From positions 4,464,001 through 4,528,000 of the forward strand of contig NC_063012.1 of the NCBI RefSeq assembly GCF_020509005.1: a DNA stretch of 64,000 nucleotides, in the 5' to 3' direction. This DNA comes from Fulvia fulva (taxonomy: Eukaryota; Ascomycota; Dothideomycetes; Mycosphaerellales; Mycosphaerellaceae). The first letter of the stretch is position 1; every line of letters begins with the position of its first letter. Made by a program: the position numbers and the translations under genes. Positions 34,641 to 46,214 of the stretch are shown here, one piece after another. The notes beneath the pieces were generated by a model that saw only the letters and a list, made by a program, of their open reading frames with translations, made no database searches and was not told where the DNA came from.

Positions 34641-36030
34641 ACCTTTTCTAGTCTTCTTTGCTTTAGAGGTATAAGACTAGGCCTAGTTCTTCTAGAGTGA
34701 CAGTATGTTAGAGCTGAGTTTCTTCACCATTTTCTTAAGTTCTTCTATAGAGGACTTCTCTCTTAGTGTCCTCCTTGAAGTGGGTAGTAGAGTTCTCTTC
34801 TTCTTAACATATATTATATTCTAGGAAGATAGTAGTTAGGAATAAGATCTAAGGACCTTTCTTACCTTAGGCAAACTAGAGCAGTCCTTGATTAGATGAT
34901 CCTTCTTATAGAGAAGGTAGGAGAGTGGTCTTACTAGACCTAAGGGCTTGACCCAGGTGGCTACTATGCTATACTTAGCCTTAGAGGGATCTAACCTAGC
35001 TTCTTGAGCTTTAAGGATCTTTAAGGTCCTTTTATAATCTATCTTTGGCTGAGCTATAATAGTATCCCTAGCTATATAGTAGTTAGGTAGCAGTAAGCTT
35101 AAGAGCTAGGTCATCCTCATATTAGCTTTCCTATAATACTAACCCTCTAGGTCAACATTAGCAATACTTTTTCTAAGAGAAACTAGGTGTGTCTATATAG
35201 ATCTAATAGTGAACTCTTCACTTATCTTAAAGGTCACAAATTGCTTTATAAGCTTATATATATAGGTTAGTAGCACCTAGCTATACTTATTCTAGAGATA
35301 TACCCACTTCTTAGTAGCTCTTCTAGATTCATATAAGCCCTTAAGCTCAAATATACTACATTATATCTTGTCTATATTAGCGTATTAAGGATCTCTTTAG
35401 TTATAGCCTCTTCTTAGAGTTTTAGAGTCTTGCCCTTAATGTTATTAAAAGACACTTCTATTAGGTTATCAATTGTAAAGAATGCTAATTGGCTCTCTAT
35501 CTTATATCTCTAAAGGTTGAACTATCTCTTCTAATTGTCCCTCCTAAGAATTGGGATTTTTCCTCCCTTCTCCTCTATCTTCTCTTAGTATAAATCTATA
35601 ATAGATTGGATATAATGAAACAAGGTATATATGTTCTAAAGTAGTGGCTGAGATCCTGCTAAGGCTTTGTGTATAGAATAGAAAAGTTCGTAGGTATAGA
35701 TACTAAGGCCTACTTAGTAAAGTAAAGAAGGAGCGGTATAAGGTCTCGGGGCTAGGACATAGGTCTATCTCTCCTAGTAGAGCTTTAAATGACTTACTTG
35801 AAGTCCTTCTTAATAGTATCTCGATACAGTTCTGCCTATAGAGTATCTTTAAGGTATTAGCTTTAAGTAAGCCGTATAGAGTCCTTATCTAGGTTACCTA
35901 TTACTTAGTATCGAACTAAGCTCCTTAATAGGATAGACGGGGTAGACTTCTAATTTATAGATGTTTTCTACTACGATAGCAAGGGATATAAGTAACCTAT
36001 ACTAATATAGGTTGCTCTTATTCCTACACA
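34641..36030 (-). pseudogene. Copia-1 gag, RIPped
   Basis: Upstream of integrase on the minus strand. A zinc-knuckle remnant lies near 34880-34930 (YLLYKKDHLIKDCSS, with first Cys lost). The preceding region holds Leu/Lys-rich capsid-like sequence of the UBN2 type by position and composition only. It begins a few bases after the primer site. Stops are present but less dense than in the gypsy elements. Confidence 0.65.
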
Positions 36031-36035
36031 AACCC

Positions 36036-36047
36036 GGGCTTATAACC
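36036..36047 (-). promoter_or_regulatory. Copia-1 primer binding site, initiator tRNA-Met anticodon half
   Basis: Minus strand GGTTATAAGCCC directly abuts the 5' LTR. It equals GGTTATGAGCCC, the known copia-type site complementary to the anticodon stem-loop of initiator tRNA-Met, except for one TG to TA change that falls on the anticodon complement. Confidence 0.75.
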
Positions 36048-36282
36048 TATTAAATAGGTACGGGTAGATAGTAGCGGAGTGGAGTAAGAGATCAATCTTT
36101 AACTAACTAATAGCACGAGTATATAGCAATATATTAGGAACCAATATATTGATTATGTTAGATGTTTATCTAAGCTAAAGGGGAGAGAAGGTATCTCCCT
36201 ATAAGCTAAGTCATCGTGGATGCCTTAGGCTACTAGATTACTTCCTAATTGTTAACTCCCTTTAAGATACTATATCTTAACA
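36048..36282 (-). repeat. Copia-1 5' LTR (235 bp)
   Basis: Matches 30703-30937 over its full length. Ends on the plus strand with CTTAACA (TGTTAAG on the element strand). Confidence 0.92.
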
Positions 36283-36565
36283 GTTTCTATACTTTTTACG
36301 TCCTCTATAAGTTGCTACTAGTTGTCTTAGGGGAGCTTCGCCTATAGAGCCGTAGGCGCCGGTAGTACCGTAGCCTAGGCTACTAATACCTAGGAGTTAC
36401 CTAATATAGCTAGACACCTCCGCGGCGTTTAGAGCTAAAGAAATAGATTAAAGAGAACTTTAAGCTATCTAAATTGAATAAGGTAGAACTTCCTTAATTC
36501 TAGGAGTAGTAGCCTACTTTATAGATCGTTATAATAGCCTTAATAAGGGCTTTCGAATATATCGT
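36283..36565 (-). mobile_element. Tad-a3: 5'-end fragment of a Tad-a LINE
   Basis: Minus strand matches bases 5900-6195 of Tad-a1 (5' UTR and start of ORF1). The rest of this copy is absent: Copia-1 lies on its downstream side and the 3' tail of Tad-a2 directly at its 5' side, giving a head-to-tail arrangement. Confidence 0.85.
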
Positions 36566-36743
36566 ATTTAGATAGATAGATTTATTATTCCCCTGTTCTA
36601 TAACCCTATTCGGCCTATATAGGTATATATCTATTATTATATACAAAGGGAAACCCGAATAGGTAAAAACCCTTCCCGCCCCCGACTTCTCCTTATCTAG
36701 ATTAGCTTTCCCTCTAAACGTACGTAGTCTATATTACTACCCC

Positions 36744-39050
36744 GTTAGCCCCCGCTCCTAGCCGGTCTCGTCGCGCTACGCCGTGTCCTCTCTTCCTATA
36801 CTACTCCTACTAGGCGGTACTATTCTAGCTAGCCCTTCTCTAGTATCTAGTTCGTAATACGCCGTAAGTCCTTAACGTTATTAAGAAGTGCCCTAATCGT
36901 CCGGTTCCTCGCCTTTACTATCTACTCCCCCCTTCCTAGCGACTACCTTAGATAGACGAGGAGTACGTACCGTACGTTCTAGGAGTAATAGCCGTAGGTA
37001 TAGCTAGTATTTATATATTCTAGAACCTTCCTCTATATTAGGTACCCCTAGGGGCCGATATGTTTGCTTCGTAGTTAGGTTACTATACTACTCTATACCC
37101 TCGTAAGGCGGTAGTAGATAAGCTTCGGGCGGTACTTGACCGCGGATTTCGTAGCTAACTATTCCTTAGGTTATCCCGCTAGCTAAGGGCGTCTACTATA
37201 CCCTATACCCTAGTTGTTCTACCTCTCTTTCTATAGTTACTCTATAAACGATTTCTTACCTTCCTATCGTATTACTAGCTATTCGTCTCTTACCCGGTAG
37301 TTCGGCTCGTTTCCGGGTCGAATGCCCTTATACGCTAGTACTAATTCGCGGGCCCTTACGACTATACTTACGATGACCTTCTATACTAGGTACTATGCCG
37401 ACTTGCCTAAGTAGGAGGTCCGTAGTCCCTAGATATATAGGTCGATTAGCGGTATAGCGGTCTCGTACTTAAGCATCCTTATAAGTATCGACTTATATAC
37501 CCCGGTGACCTTCCTTAGGCATTAGTTTTAGATCTTCGTTAACGGCGCGACGAGTCCCTTTAATAGGCAGGCCCTCTCGCCTAAGGACTATACTTAGCTA
37601 CTATAGGTAAGGACTAGCCGTATAATAGCCGTATATAGAAGTCGTAACTACCGAAAGTCCGCCCCCTATATAGACGTAATAAGCCTCTAGGATAATACTA
37701 TATTCTGTTTAGCTTTCCGTAATATTGCCTATACGTACTTCCTTTACCGTAGCGCCGGGTCTACCTATAGTCCGAGGATCCTAAGCTAATTTGCCGGGTT
37801 AGTCGTATACCCCTATATCTAGATAGAAGCTTATATATTATAGAACCGTAGCCGGCGCGTAAAGTGTATTAGATTGTACTTTTCTAGGGCAAACCGAGCC
37901 CCGTACCTCCTAGCCTAGTCCTTATAGATCTTATACTTCTCTTCTAGTAGCCTATAGTTCTCCTTAGTCGAGGAAGACTTCGCTAGGATGTTCGTATCGT
38001 CTACGAAGCCGCTCGTAGCGGTGTTCTAGGATTCTAGGGCTAGGAGTAGCGTCGCTATAAAGAAGAGGAATAGGATAGGTACTAGCGTTAAGCCTTACGG
38101 GATTCTAGTATAGACTGCTTAAAATAGGCTTTTATACTATCCGACTAGGATCGACGTGCTACGGTTTTAGAGGTAGGACCGTACGAAGTTAATAAGCTAC
38201 TTAGGGAGTCCTTTCGACCTTAGGATATAGAGTAGCCGCGGGTATGACACGTAGTCGAAGGCTCCCGATATGTCTAGGCTAAGTAAGGAAGCCACCTTGT
38301 CCCTATTCTTATACCAGATGGCCTTTACCTAAGAGGTGATAAGTTCCATCGCGGATAGCGTCGATCGCTATAGGCGCGCACCTATCTAGGTGTCCGGGAG
38401 TAGGGAGTGTTCCTCTACCGCCTCGGAGAGTCTCGTTATAACTAGCTTCTTAAGCGCCTTCCTAAGAGTGTTAAGGAGCGTAATTGGGCGGTACGACTTC
38501 ACCTACGTATAGTCTTCCTTCTACGGCTTACGTAGGACTACTGTTGTCGATTGTTTAAAAGCTATCGGGTAGTATCCGGTCTGTAGGCAGGGGTTAAAGA
38601 TCGCTATAACTACTAGGGCTAGTTAATCTCTACACTTCTTTAGTAGCTCGTTTAGGATCCTATCCGGCCCCGGGGCTTTCTTCGCCGGCAACTTCCTTAG
38701 TATAGCGGCAACTTCTCCCTCGGACACCTCCTATTAGACCGCGATACTAGGGGCTAGGGGAGTAGAGCTATTTATATCGCTTAGATTAGCCTCGACTAGG
38801 GGCGGGAAGAACTTACTAGCTAGTAGACGCGCCTTAGCCTCGGGGTCGCTAACCGGGCTACTAGGCGATTATAGCGCTAGGATAGAGAAGGAGGGGCCCT
38901 ATATAGGGTCCTATCGGGCCTATTTCGTTAGCTTCTATATCCTCGCTAGCTTACCGGCAATTTCTTCTACTATAGCCCTCTAGCCGACTACTTTCTCCCT
39001 CCGTATTATAGCTTTCTTCTATTAGTATGCCTCCCTATATACCTTCTAGG
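36744..39050 (-). pseudogene. Tad-a2 ORF2, RT and C-terminal part, RIPped
   Basis: Reverse complement of Tad-a1 8370-10675. Contains the RT motifs KAPGPDRI, KSYRPIALLN, LSLDISGAFD and SGFVDD (near 37985-38015) and the terminal Cys/His region. It is interrupted upstream by Gypsy-6 at 39050 and resumes at 46215. Dense stops. The conserved 3'-UTR hairpin follows near 36640-36700. Confidence 0.85.
39046..39050. repeat. Gypsy-6 target-site duplication, left copy
   Basis: CTAGG, repeated at 46210-46214. Tad-a1 (8358-8375 region, other strand) shows the empty site. Confidence 0.9.
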
Positions 39051-39246
39051 TGTCACGGTATAGCCCTACGGCCTACGGCCTACGGGTCACGTAACTTTGT
39101 AAATATAACGTAACGCCTCGGCTCGGCGAACGTCGCGCTTATCTTCGATATACGCCTTAGCTAGAACTTCTCTTCTCCGTAGAACTTATTCGATTACTTG
39201 GCTACGACACCCTTTCACCTACCGAGAGTAGCCTAGACCCGTAACA
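39051..39246 (+). repeat. Gypsy-6 5' LTR (196 bp)
   Basis: TGTCACGGTATAGCC to CCCGTAACA. It contains a CTACGGC triplication, GGGTCACGTAAC (one half of the CACGTG site changed by RIP), and AATATAACG as TATA-like box before GTAGAACTTA (39179-39188). Confidence 0.93.
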
Positions 39247-39247
39247 T

Positions 39248-39257
39248 TAAGTTCTAC
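39248..39257 (+). promoter_or_regulatory. Gypsy-6 primer binding site (self-priming type)
   Basis: TAAGTTCTAC, one base after the 5' LTR, is the exact complement of GTAGAACTTA within the LTR (39179-39188), about where the transcript should start. Confidence 0.72.
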
Positions 39258-39289
39258 TACTCTAAATCTCTCTATAGTAAGTACGCGTA

Positions 39290-41575
39290 TTATCGGCGAT
39301 ATTACCGACCGGTTTACGACACTTTAGTAGGAGTTAGCGAATAAGACCCCCGAGTTCGAGGCGGATTATAGTAGTATAATCGGGTATCCTATATACGTAG
39401 GAAGTATATAGAAGAGGAGGATACGATATAGTTAGTCGTAGACACTTTCGTAGGAGTTCGTCGAGATATATAGGATTAATATTAATATCCGCCGAACCGT
39501 CGAGGATTCGAGATAGCCGCGACTATAGCTACCGACAATTACGAACCGTAACCGTAGTAGACCTAATAGAATCACAGAAGTCAGACTATAGTCGATAGCT
39601 AAGATTAGACCTACTAGATACGATAAGCGACGGCGGGTCAATAGTAGAAGACGGAAATCACGTATACGACTCTTAAGACTAAGTACGACCGGCGTGAGCG
39701 TATTTACTAATAAGATAAAGGACAGGGTATATCGTCGAGAGTAGATAGGTAGGGAGGCTAGTACGCGCCGCTCGACCTATCGTATACTATGCCCCTAGAT
39801 CCTATAGAAGATAGTAAAGGCGCTTAGTTCCGATACGATCTATAAGTATTCAAGCTATATACCTACGAAGAGTTGGCGGCGTCAGTTAAAAAGAGACCTA
39901 AAGCTTAGCTTAATGTCCTCGACTTTAGGATATAGATATATACTTATAGTAAGGCCTTACTTAAGAACTCTCGCGACCGAGTTGTTAACCTAACGGGTAA
40001 GAAAGTCAACCTCTAGGCAGCCCTTTAGTAAGAAAAGGAGGACTCGGAAGAAGCGGCGGGCATTATTAAAGGTCTGACCGTTCAGAACGAGGAAAAGGAT
40101 AGGCGAATTTAAGAACTAGAAGTTAAGGTATAGACTAAGGACGGCGATACGGAAGATGCTATAGCAGAAATCGAGAGCCTATAAGAGGATAACAACACTT
40201 AGCGTAGGTTAGTCGAGAGTCTAAAGTAGCGTATTAAGGAGCTCGAAGCACTTTAGAAGTAATAGTAATAGCCGGAGAGACTAACGACACTAGCTCGCTA
40301 GCCCTCTAAGCTACGCGCCCTCCTAGATTCACGAAAGAAGGACGTAGGAAACACTCTAGGTGTTCGCGTTAATACGTATATAGAGGAAGTCCTACTACGA
40401 GGGCTCGGAACTACGCTACTATAACGTACGGCTAGCGCGCTAGGCGGGCGTAGGCAAGAAGTCGAATTTATAGGTATTAATAACTTCGAGACCGCTTACG
40501 ACGATAGTATCCGCAATATACGCACATCGACTCTATACTAGTTTATGTTAGGGGGTCTCGGTAGGTTCGGCGACGCTAATAATACGCCTAATCTATACGC
40601 GCGTCCTTTTACCCCTACCCTAACTCTAGGTACGTAGTCTATAAAGTCTATTAACACATCTTAGAAGAACCCTATTAAGGTCCCACCTGTCTTCTACGCC
40701 GACCTAAAGGAAGACAAGGTCAGCTATATTAAGTAGCGTAAGAAGGTTAGCGAGTACCTACTTATAGAACCTAATCGATTAGATACCGAATTGTATATTA
40801 TATTCTACGGCCTAGTAGGCACGAACGCTCTCGGCCGTATTCGACCTTATAAGCCTACTATTAAGCATTGGAATGAGGCTCTCGAGATCCTCGACTTATC
40901 GTATAGCGACTACTTTAAGAAGCGTCGTTACCGTAAGGCCTTTTACGAACTCGAATAGAAGTAGGGTAAGAAGCTTAACCTCTTCTATACGAAGTTTTCC
41001 GAGTATACGTACTACCTTAGGAAGTATACTACTAAGGACGGGCGCGAAGAACTAATAAAGAACCTTAAGGAGAAGATTCTTCTACGTCTACGCGCGAAGA
41101 TCGCGGGTATACGGTTTAGGAGCCTAACCGAGATAGAAGATACTCTCCGTAACATCGAGATCGACCTCGACGATATAACGCGCTAGTAGTAGCAACCACC
41201 CGGTAAGAAGCTAAGTAGAGGAGGCCAGACCGGTAGCTAAGGTAACGCGCGACTAGGTTCCTCCGGTAGTACTAGAGGCGGCGGCGGCGGCGGCGGTCGA
41301 GGACCTATAGGCAAGCCGCGTAGCGAGCGTATAGATAAGAAGGTGTACTAATAGTACGATATAGCAGCCGCTAAGCGTACTGGCTTGACATATCGCAAGC
41401 TTACGAAGGATAAAGCGGCGTACTAGAAGGACAAGACGTTCTACTACGTATATAAGAGCCCGGACTATAACTAGTAGTACCGATCTTACGAATAGTTCTA
41501 GTTCCGTAAGGGTAATACTAGAGGTAACGTAGCTACTACGGTCGACTAGAACCTTATCGACTTCGAACCTTAATA
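39290..41575 (+). pseudogene. Gypsy-6 gag, RIPped
   Basis: Structural particle protein. The decoded frame begins with a Glu/Arg-rich part and has a long coiled-coil-like segment at about 40010-40290 (ESLKQRIKELEAL). The capsid core is at about 40680-41190 (VFYADLKEDKV, YFKKRRYRKAFYELE, LNLFYTKFSEY). A glycine run coded by GGC repeats lies at 41278-41302, and a zinc-knuckle remnant near 41440-41490 (YYVYKSPDYNQQ). Stops are common. The start codon is not defined. Confidence 0.78.
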
Positions 41576-41599
41576 ATAGGGAAACGGGGCAACTCTAGA

Positions 41600-44500
41600 C
41601 TAAGGCGTATAGTTTAGAGTGTAGCTATTATTACTATAGCTAATATTACGCCTAGTAAAGATCCTCCTAAGAATATCTACGAGCACCTTACGTTAGAAGA
41701 ACCGAGCACATATCCGTTAGGTAAAGGCCCGCTAAGGATGTCAGAACCTACGCCGATGCCCTAGTAACGAAACAAAAAGGTCAACCTACTATAGCGGTAG
41801 ACTTCGGAGGCAGATATACCTAAGGTTATAGATATCGAGACTATAAAGGTCGGAGCAATCAAAGTCGACATCCCGCTACGTAGTAATCGTCTTATTATAT
41901 ACGGTACCGTTAAAGGCAAGCCTACTAGATACCTAGTAGATCTAGGCGTATAGTCGATCTTTTGTAGTACGAAGTTTATAAAGGATTATAATCGGACAAA
42001 ACTACCTACTCTATTTAGAATCGGTATAGTAGACCCGTCTAAGAAGAACGAAGCTACGGAGTACGTAAAAGCGACTCTAGACCTAAACGGTTACGTCGAA
42101 GAATTAAACTGCTTTGTTACCGGCATTAAGTATGACTTTATTCTTAGTATACCGTAGGTATAGAAACACCTACTAGACTTCGGGAACTAGACGAACACCG
42201 TTACGTTCACGTCTTACTACGGAGACTATTACGAAAGAATACTAACGACAGTACGCTATTAACTAGAAAAACAAGTATAAGCTCGGTAGTAAAAGCGTGC
42301 CGATCGGATAGACGTAGCGGCAATTATAGGCATTGACATCTCGTCTATAAGTACTACGGAGGCCGTAGAATGTCTAGAAGATTAGCTTAAAGAGGGCTAA
42401 TAACTATAAGAAGGCTACCTTATTTAGGAGCAGAATGACGACGCGCTACCTATAACTAAGGAGGAGGCTATAGAAGAAGTCAGTATGTAGCTCAGCGCTA
42501 TAGTAGCGTCCGACTTCTAACAATATATAAAAGGCAAAGACGAAGTAGACCTAGATATATCGCTTCCGCGTAAATTCAAGTCGCGACGTAAGGCCTTCGT
42601 TCTACGTATAGGAGACGATACCTTACCTCCTCACCGTAAAGGAGACGACCTCGCTATCGACTTTGACCTAGGTGCTAAGCTGCCTTTCGCTCGACTATAT
42701 CTAATGAGCCTATAGGAGCTCGAAGTCGTGAAGAAGTATATCGACGACTTGAAGATAAAAGGTAAAATCAGAGAAAGCACCTTACGTATTACATCGCTAG
42801 TCATTATTGTTAGAAAGCTAGGTAGTGGACTACGCGTCTACGTAGACTATAGAGTAGTCAACGCTATTACGATTAAGAACCGATACCCTATCCCGTAGGT
42901 TCGAGAGACACTATAGCGAATAAGCGGGTACTAATACTTTACCGTACTCGATGTCGTTACTACCTTTAGTGAACTACGTATCCGAGTAGGCGACGAATAG
43001 AAGACTATATTCACCTTACGGTATAGGACCTTTAAGTACCTAGTAGTGCCCTTCGGATTATATAACGCTCCTAGCGTCTTCTAGGCCTATATTAATAAAG
43101 CCCTAAGGCCTTACCTTAATAACTTCGTTACCGTATACCTTAATAATACGATCGTCTTTAGCAGCACAAGAGAGGAGTATATAGAACATATACTCAAGGT
43201 GCTAGACTGCTTTATCGATACTAAACTACTATTAGACATCGCGAAGAGCAAGTTTTTCTAGAAGGAAGTCAAGTACCTTAGTCTAATTATTACTACCGAA
43301 GGTATTAAGATAGACCTAAAGAAGATCAAGACGATCCTCGAGTAGGAGACACCTAGAAGCGTGAAGGACGTCCTTTCCTTCCTCGGCCTCGCGAACTTCT
43401 ATCGAAGGTTCGTAGAAGGCTTCTCGAACATCGTACTGCCTATAACTGCTCTTACGAAGGGGGTCGGTAGTAAGGACAAGTCAAAGCGACCTACGAAATA
43501 TACTTAGAACTGGACACTAGAGTGCTAGCAAGCTTTTAATAGGCTTAAGGCGGAGTTCATAAAGCAACTAGTACTATAGTACTTTAACCTAAGTAAGCCT
43601 TACGTTATCGAATACGACGCCTCTAATAGATATACCGGTAGCGTTCTTTTATAGATCGGAGAAGACGGACAGCTTTACCTAGTTATATACTATTCGTAGA
43701 AGATAGATCTAGCCGAGTATAACTATAAGATCTACGACAAGGAGCTTATAGCTATCGTTCGAGCTTTTAAGGAATGGCGGCTAGAGCTAATAGGTAGTAA
43801 GACTAGGGTGTTATCTAATCACCGCGGTCTATAATACTTTATAACTACTAAGTAGCTAAATCGCCGATAAGCACGATAGAGTGAATTCTTGTCCGGGTTC
43901 GATTTCTAGATCGAATACCGACTAGGCAAGCTAGGCGGTAAGCCTAATGCCCTAATACGCCGTACTTAGGACATAGACGTAATAGACGATATCAAGAACA
44001 GACAATAAACGGTCTTAAAGGAACGTAACCTCGCCCCTAAAGTATAGGAGTCTCTTAGAGTATTAGTAATAATAACGTATACGAACGCTCGCGACCAATA
44101 TTAGCTCGCGCTTACCGTGCTTAACGCGAACGAGGCGTCTATTAAGGAAGAGATCTAGAACGCCTACGATTAGGACGAGCTCGTAGTAGCAATTAATAAA
44201 GGCCTATAAGCTAGCGATAGTCGACTACCGTAGGAATTGAACACGTATATCAATCTTAGCGAGTACGAACTAGAGTACGACCTGATTTATATTCAAGGCC
44301 GCCTCTACGTGCCTAATAGTAGCAACATCCGCGAAGAACTTATAGCCGCTTATTATAATGCCCCTATAGCCGGCTACCCGGGGCGCGAGAAGACATACGA
44401 GCTAATAACTCGTACGTACTATTAGCCTAGTATATAGGCTAATATCGTACGATATGTAAAGAACTATTATATATGCACTAGAACTAAGGCTTTCTATAAT

Positions 44501-46000
44501 ACGTACTAGGGCAACCTTAAGCAAATCCTAATACCTAACGGTATATTCGAGGAAGTGGCCCTAGACTATATTATAGCACTTCTAGACAGCTATAGCCCGG
44601 AGGGCGTCAAGTACAACAACATCCTTACCTTGATATATCGTCTTATAAAGCGTAAGTACCTTATACTAGTCGTCGACATAGAGCCCGAGACAGCTATAGA
44701 TATAATTATCCGCTACGTTATTAAGGATCAAGGCCTGTTCCGCTCTATCTACTTAGATCGCGGCTCGTAGTAGGTGAGTCGCTTCTAGAAGACGCTTTAC
44801 GAACGCCTAGGCATTAAGTATAAGATGTCGACGGTATAGTACCCTTAGACCGATAGTTAGTCCGAACGTACGAACCAAGTTATAGAGTAGTACCTACGTA
44901 TATATATCAATTACGCCTAAGACAACTAGTATAACTAGCGGCTAATAGCGGAGTTTGCTTTAAACAATATAAAAAGCACTACCGGCGTGTTACCGTTCTT
45001 CGTAACCTTAGGAAGAAACCTAAGAATAGAAGTTCTTAGTAGACCTACCCGTACGGACGTACTACTAGCTACGTAGAAAATTAGCTAATAAGATGTAGAC
45101 GCTTTCGTAACTTATATAAGCCGTGTATATACACATTGTATTAACTAGCTTAAGTATATATAAGTATAGCTTGAAGCCGACTATTAGAAATATAGCCGGA
45201 GACCTACGCGGTCTTATAAGGTAGGAGACAAGGTTTGGCTCAATTTACGTAATATTCGTACTAAACGACTAGCGAAGAAGCTTGATCACAAGAACGTAGG
45301 CCCCTTCACGATTATAAAGAAAGTAGCGACCGATGTCTACGAACTCGACCTACCTACGAGTATAAGAATATACTACGTATTCTATACCGACCTACTACGA
45401 CTATCCGCCGAAGACCCGTTCCCTTTATAGACGTACGAACCTACGCTTACCGAAGTCGATAGCGAAGTTAAGGAATAGCACGATGCCGTAGTAGTAGTAG
45501 ACAGTCGCTAGACTAGAAAAGTAAAGAAGAGTATTAGCTATACTATTAAATAGGTAGATAGGTCATATACTAAAGAACCTTATATCAACTAAAAAGGCAC
45601 TATAGACGAACTTGTAGCAGACTACTATCACAAGAACCCTCGCGCTCTAGGACCTCCACGCGGATAGTAAGCACTAGAGCCTAATATAACCGAGCTAATA
45701 GACTCGGCGGACAGTACTAGCGATACTAATAACGACGCGACCGTTACCGCCGACGCTAAGTACTAGTCACGATATAACCTAAGGCGTGCTAAGGCATAAT
45801 AAACAGTCACTTCGTTTCTACGATCTACGCCTAGGACTCGCTACCGCTAGCAACGTCGCTTTACTCGTAGCTTAGGCTCGTCTATAGTCGTATCTTTATA
45901 TATACCGGAGTTTTAGATTATAGAGTTAGATAGATATACCCTATAGAGCGTTGCTTATTTTGAATTAATAGATACCGCCTCGTAGGCGCTTAAGACGATT
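41600..46000 (+). pseudogene. Gypsy-6 pol: protease, RT, RNase H, integrase, chromodomain-like end; RIPped
   Basis: Protease is at about 41850-42190 (YLVDLGVQSIF, FILSIPQVQKH). RT is at about 42660-43280 ([36 protein letters not shown] for VYLDD). RNase H is at about 43600-43980 ([31 protein letters not shown]). Integrase has its zinc finger near 44360-44490, then LDYIIAL, LDRGSQ and PQTDSQSERTN at about 44550-44880. A C-terminal chromodomain-like stretch lies near 45480-45640. Two short open stretches (44237-44425, 44555-44770) belong to this frame. Both RT catalytic Asp residues are Asn and stops abound. Confidence 0.87.
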
Positions 46001-46015
46001 TGAGAAGGGGAGTGG
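46000..46015 (+). promoter_or_regulatory. Gypsy-6 polypurine tract
   Basis: TTGAGAAGGGGAGTGG directly before the 3' LTR. Confidence 0.75.
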
Positions 46016-46209
46016 TATCACGGTGTAGCCCTACGGCCTACGGCCTACGGGTCACGTGACTTCGTAAATATAACGTAACGCCTCGGCTCGGCGAACGTCG
46101 CTTATCTTCGATACGCGCCTTAGCTAGAACTTCTCTTCTCCGTAGAACTTATTCGATTACTTAGCTTCGATACCCTTTTACCTACCGAGAGTAGCCTAGA
46201 CCCGTAATA
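46016..46209 (+). repeat. Gypsy-6 3' LTR (194 bp)
   Basis: TATCACGGTGTAGCC to CCCGTAATA. It keeps the intact GGGTCACGTGAC site at 46048-46060 that is half mutated in the 5' LTR. Confidence 0.93.
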
Positions 46210-46214
46210 CTAGG
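46210..46214. repeat. Gypsy-6 target-site duplication, right copy
   Basis: CTAGG directly after the 3' LTR, a normal 5-bp LTR-retrotransposon duplication. Confidence 0.9.

Larger units (their letters stand above)
30703..36282 (-). mobile_element. Copia-1: Ty1/copia retrotransposon, moderately RIPped
   Basis: 5580 bp bounded by two 235-bp LTRs. On the minus strand the order is 5' LTR (36048-36282), tRNA primer site, gag, integrase, RT, RNase H, polypurine tract, 3' LTR (30703-30937). Integrase before RT defines the copia order. CpA and TpG are depleted less than in the neighbours. The bases next to the two LTRs do not match, and the flanks are two different elements, so no target duplication is present. 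Confidence 0.9.
39051..46209 (+). mobile_element. Gypsy-6: full-length RIPped Ty3/gypsy chromovirus
   Basis: 7159 bp with LTRs of 196 and 194 bp, 5-bp target duplication, self-complementary primer site, gag, pol and polypurine tract. It inserted into the ORF2 of Tad-a2. The two LTRs differ by RIP-type transitions and a 2-bp indel. Both coding regions are destroyed. Confidence 0.93.
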
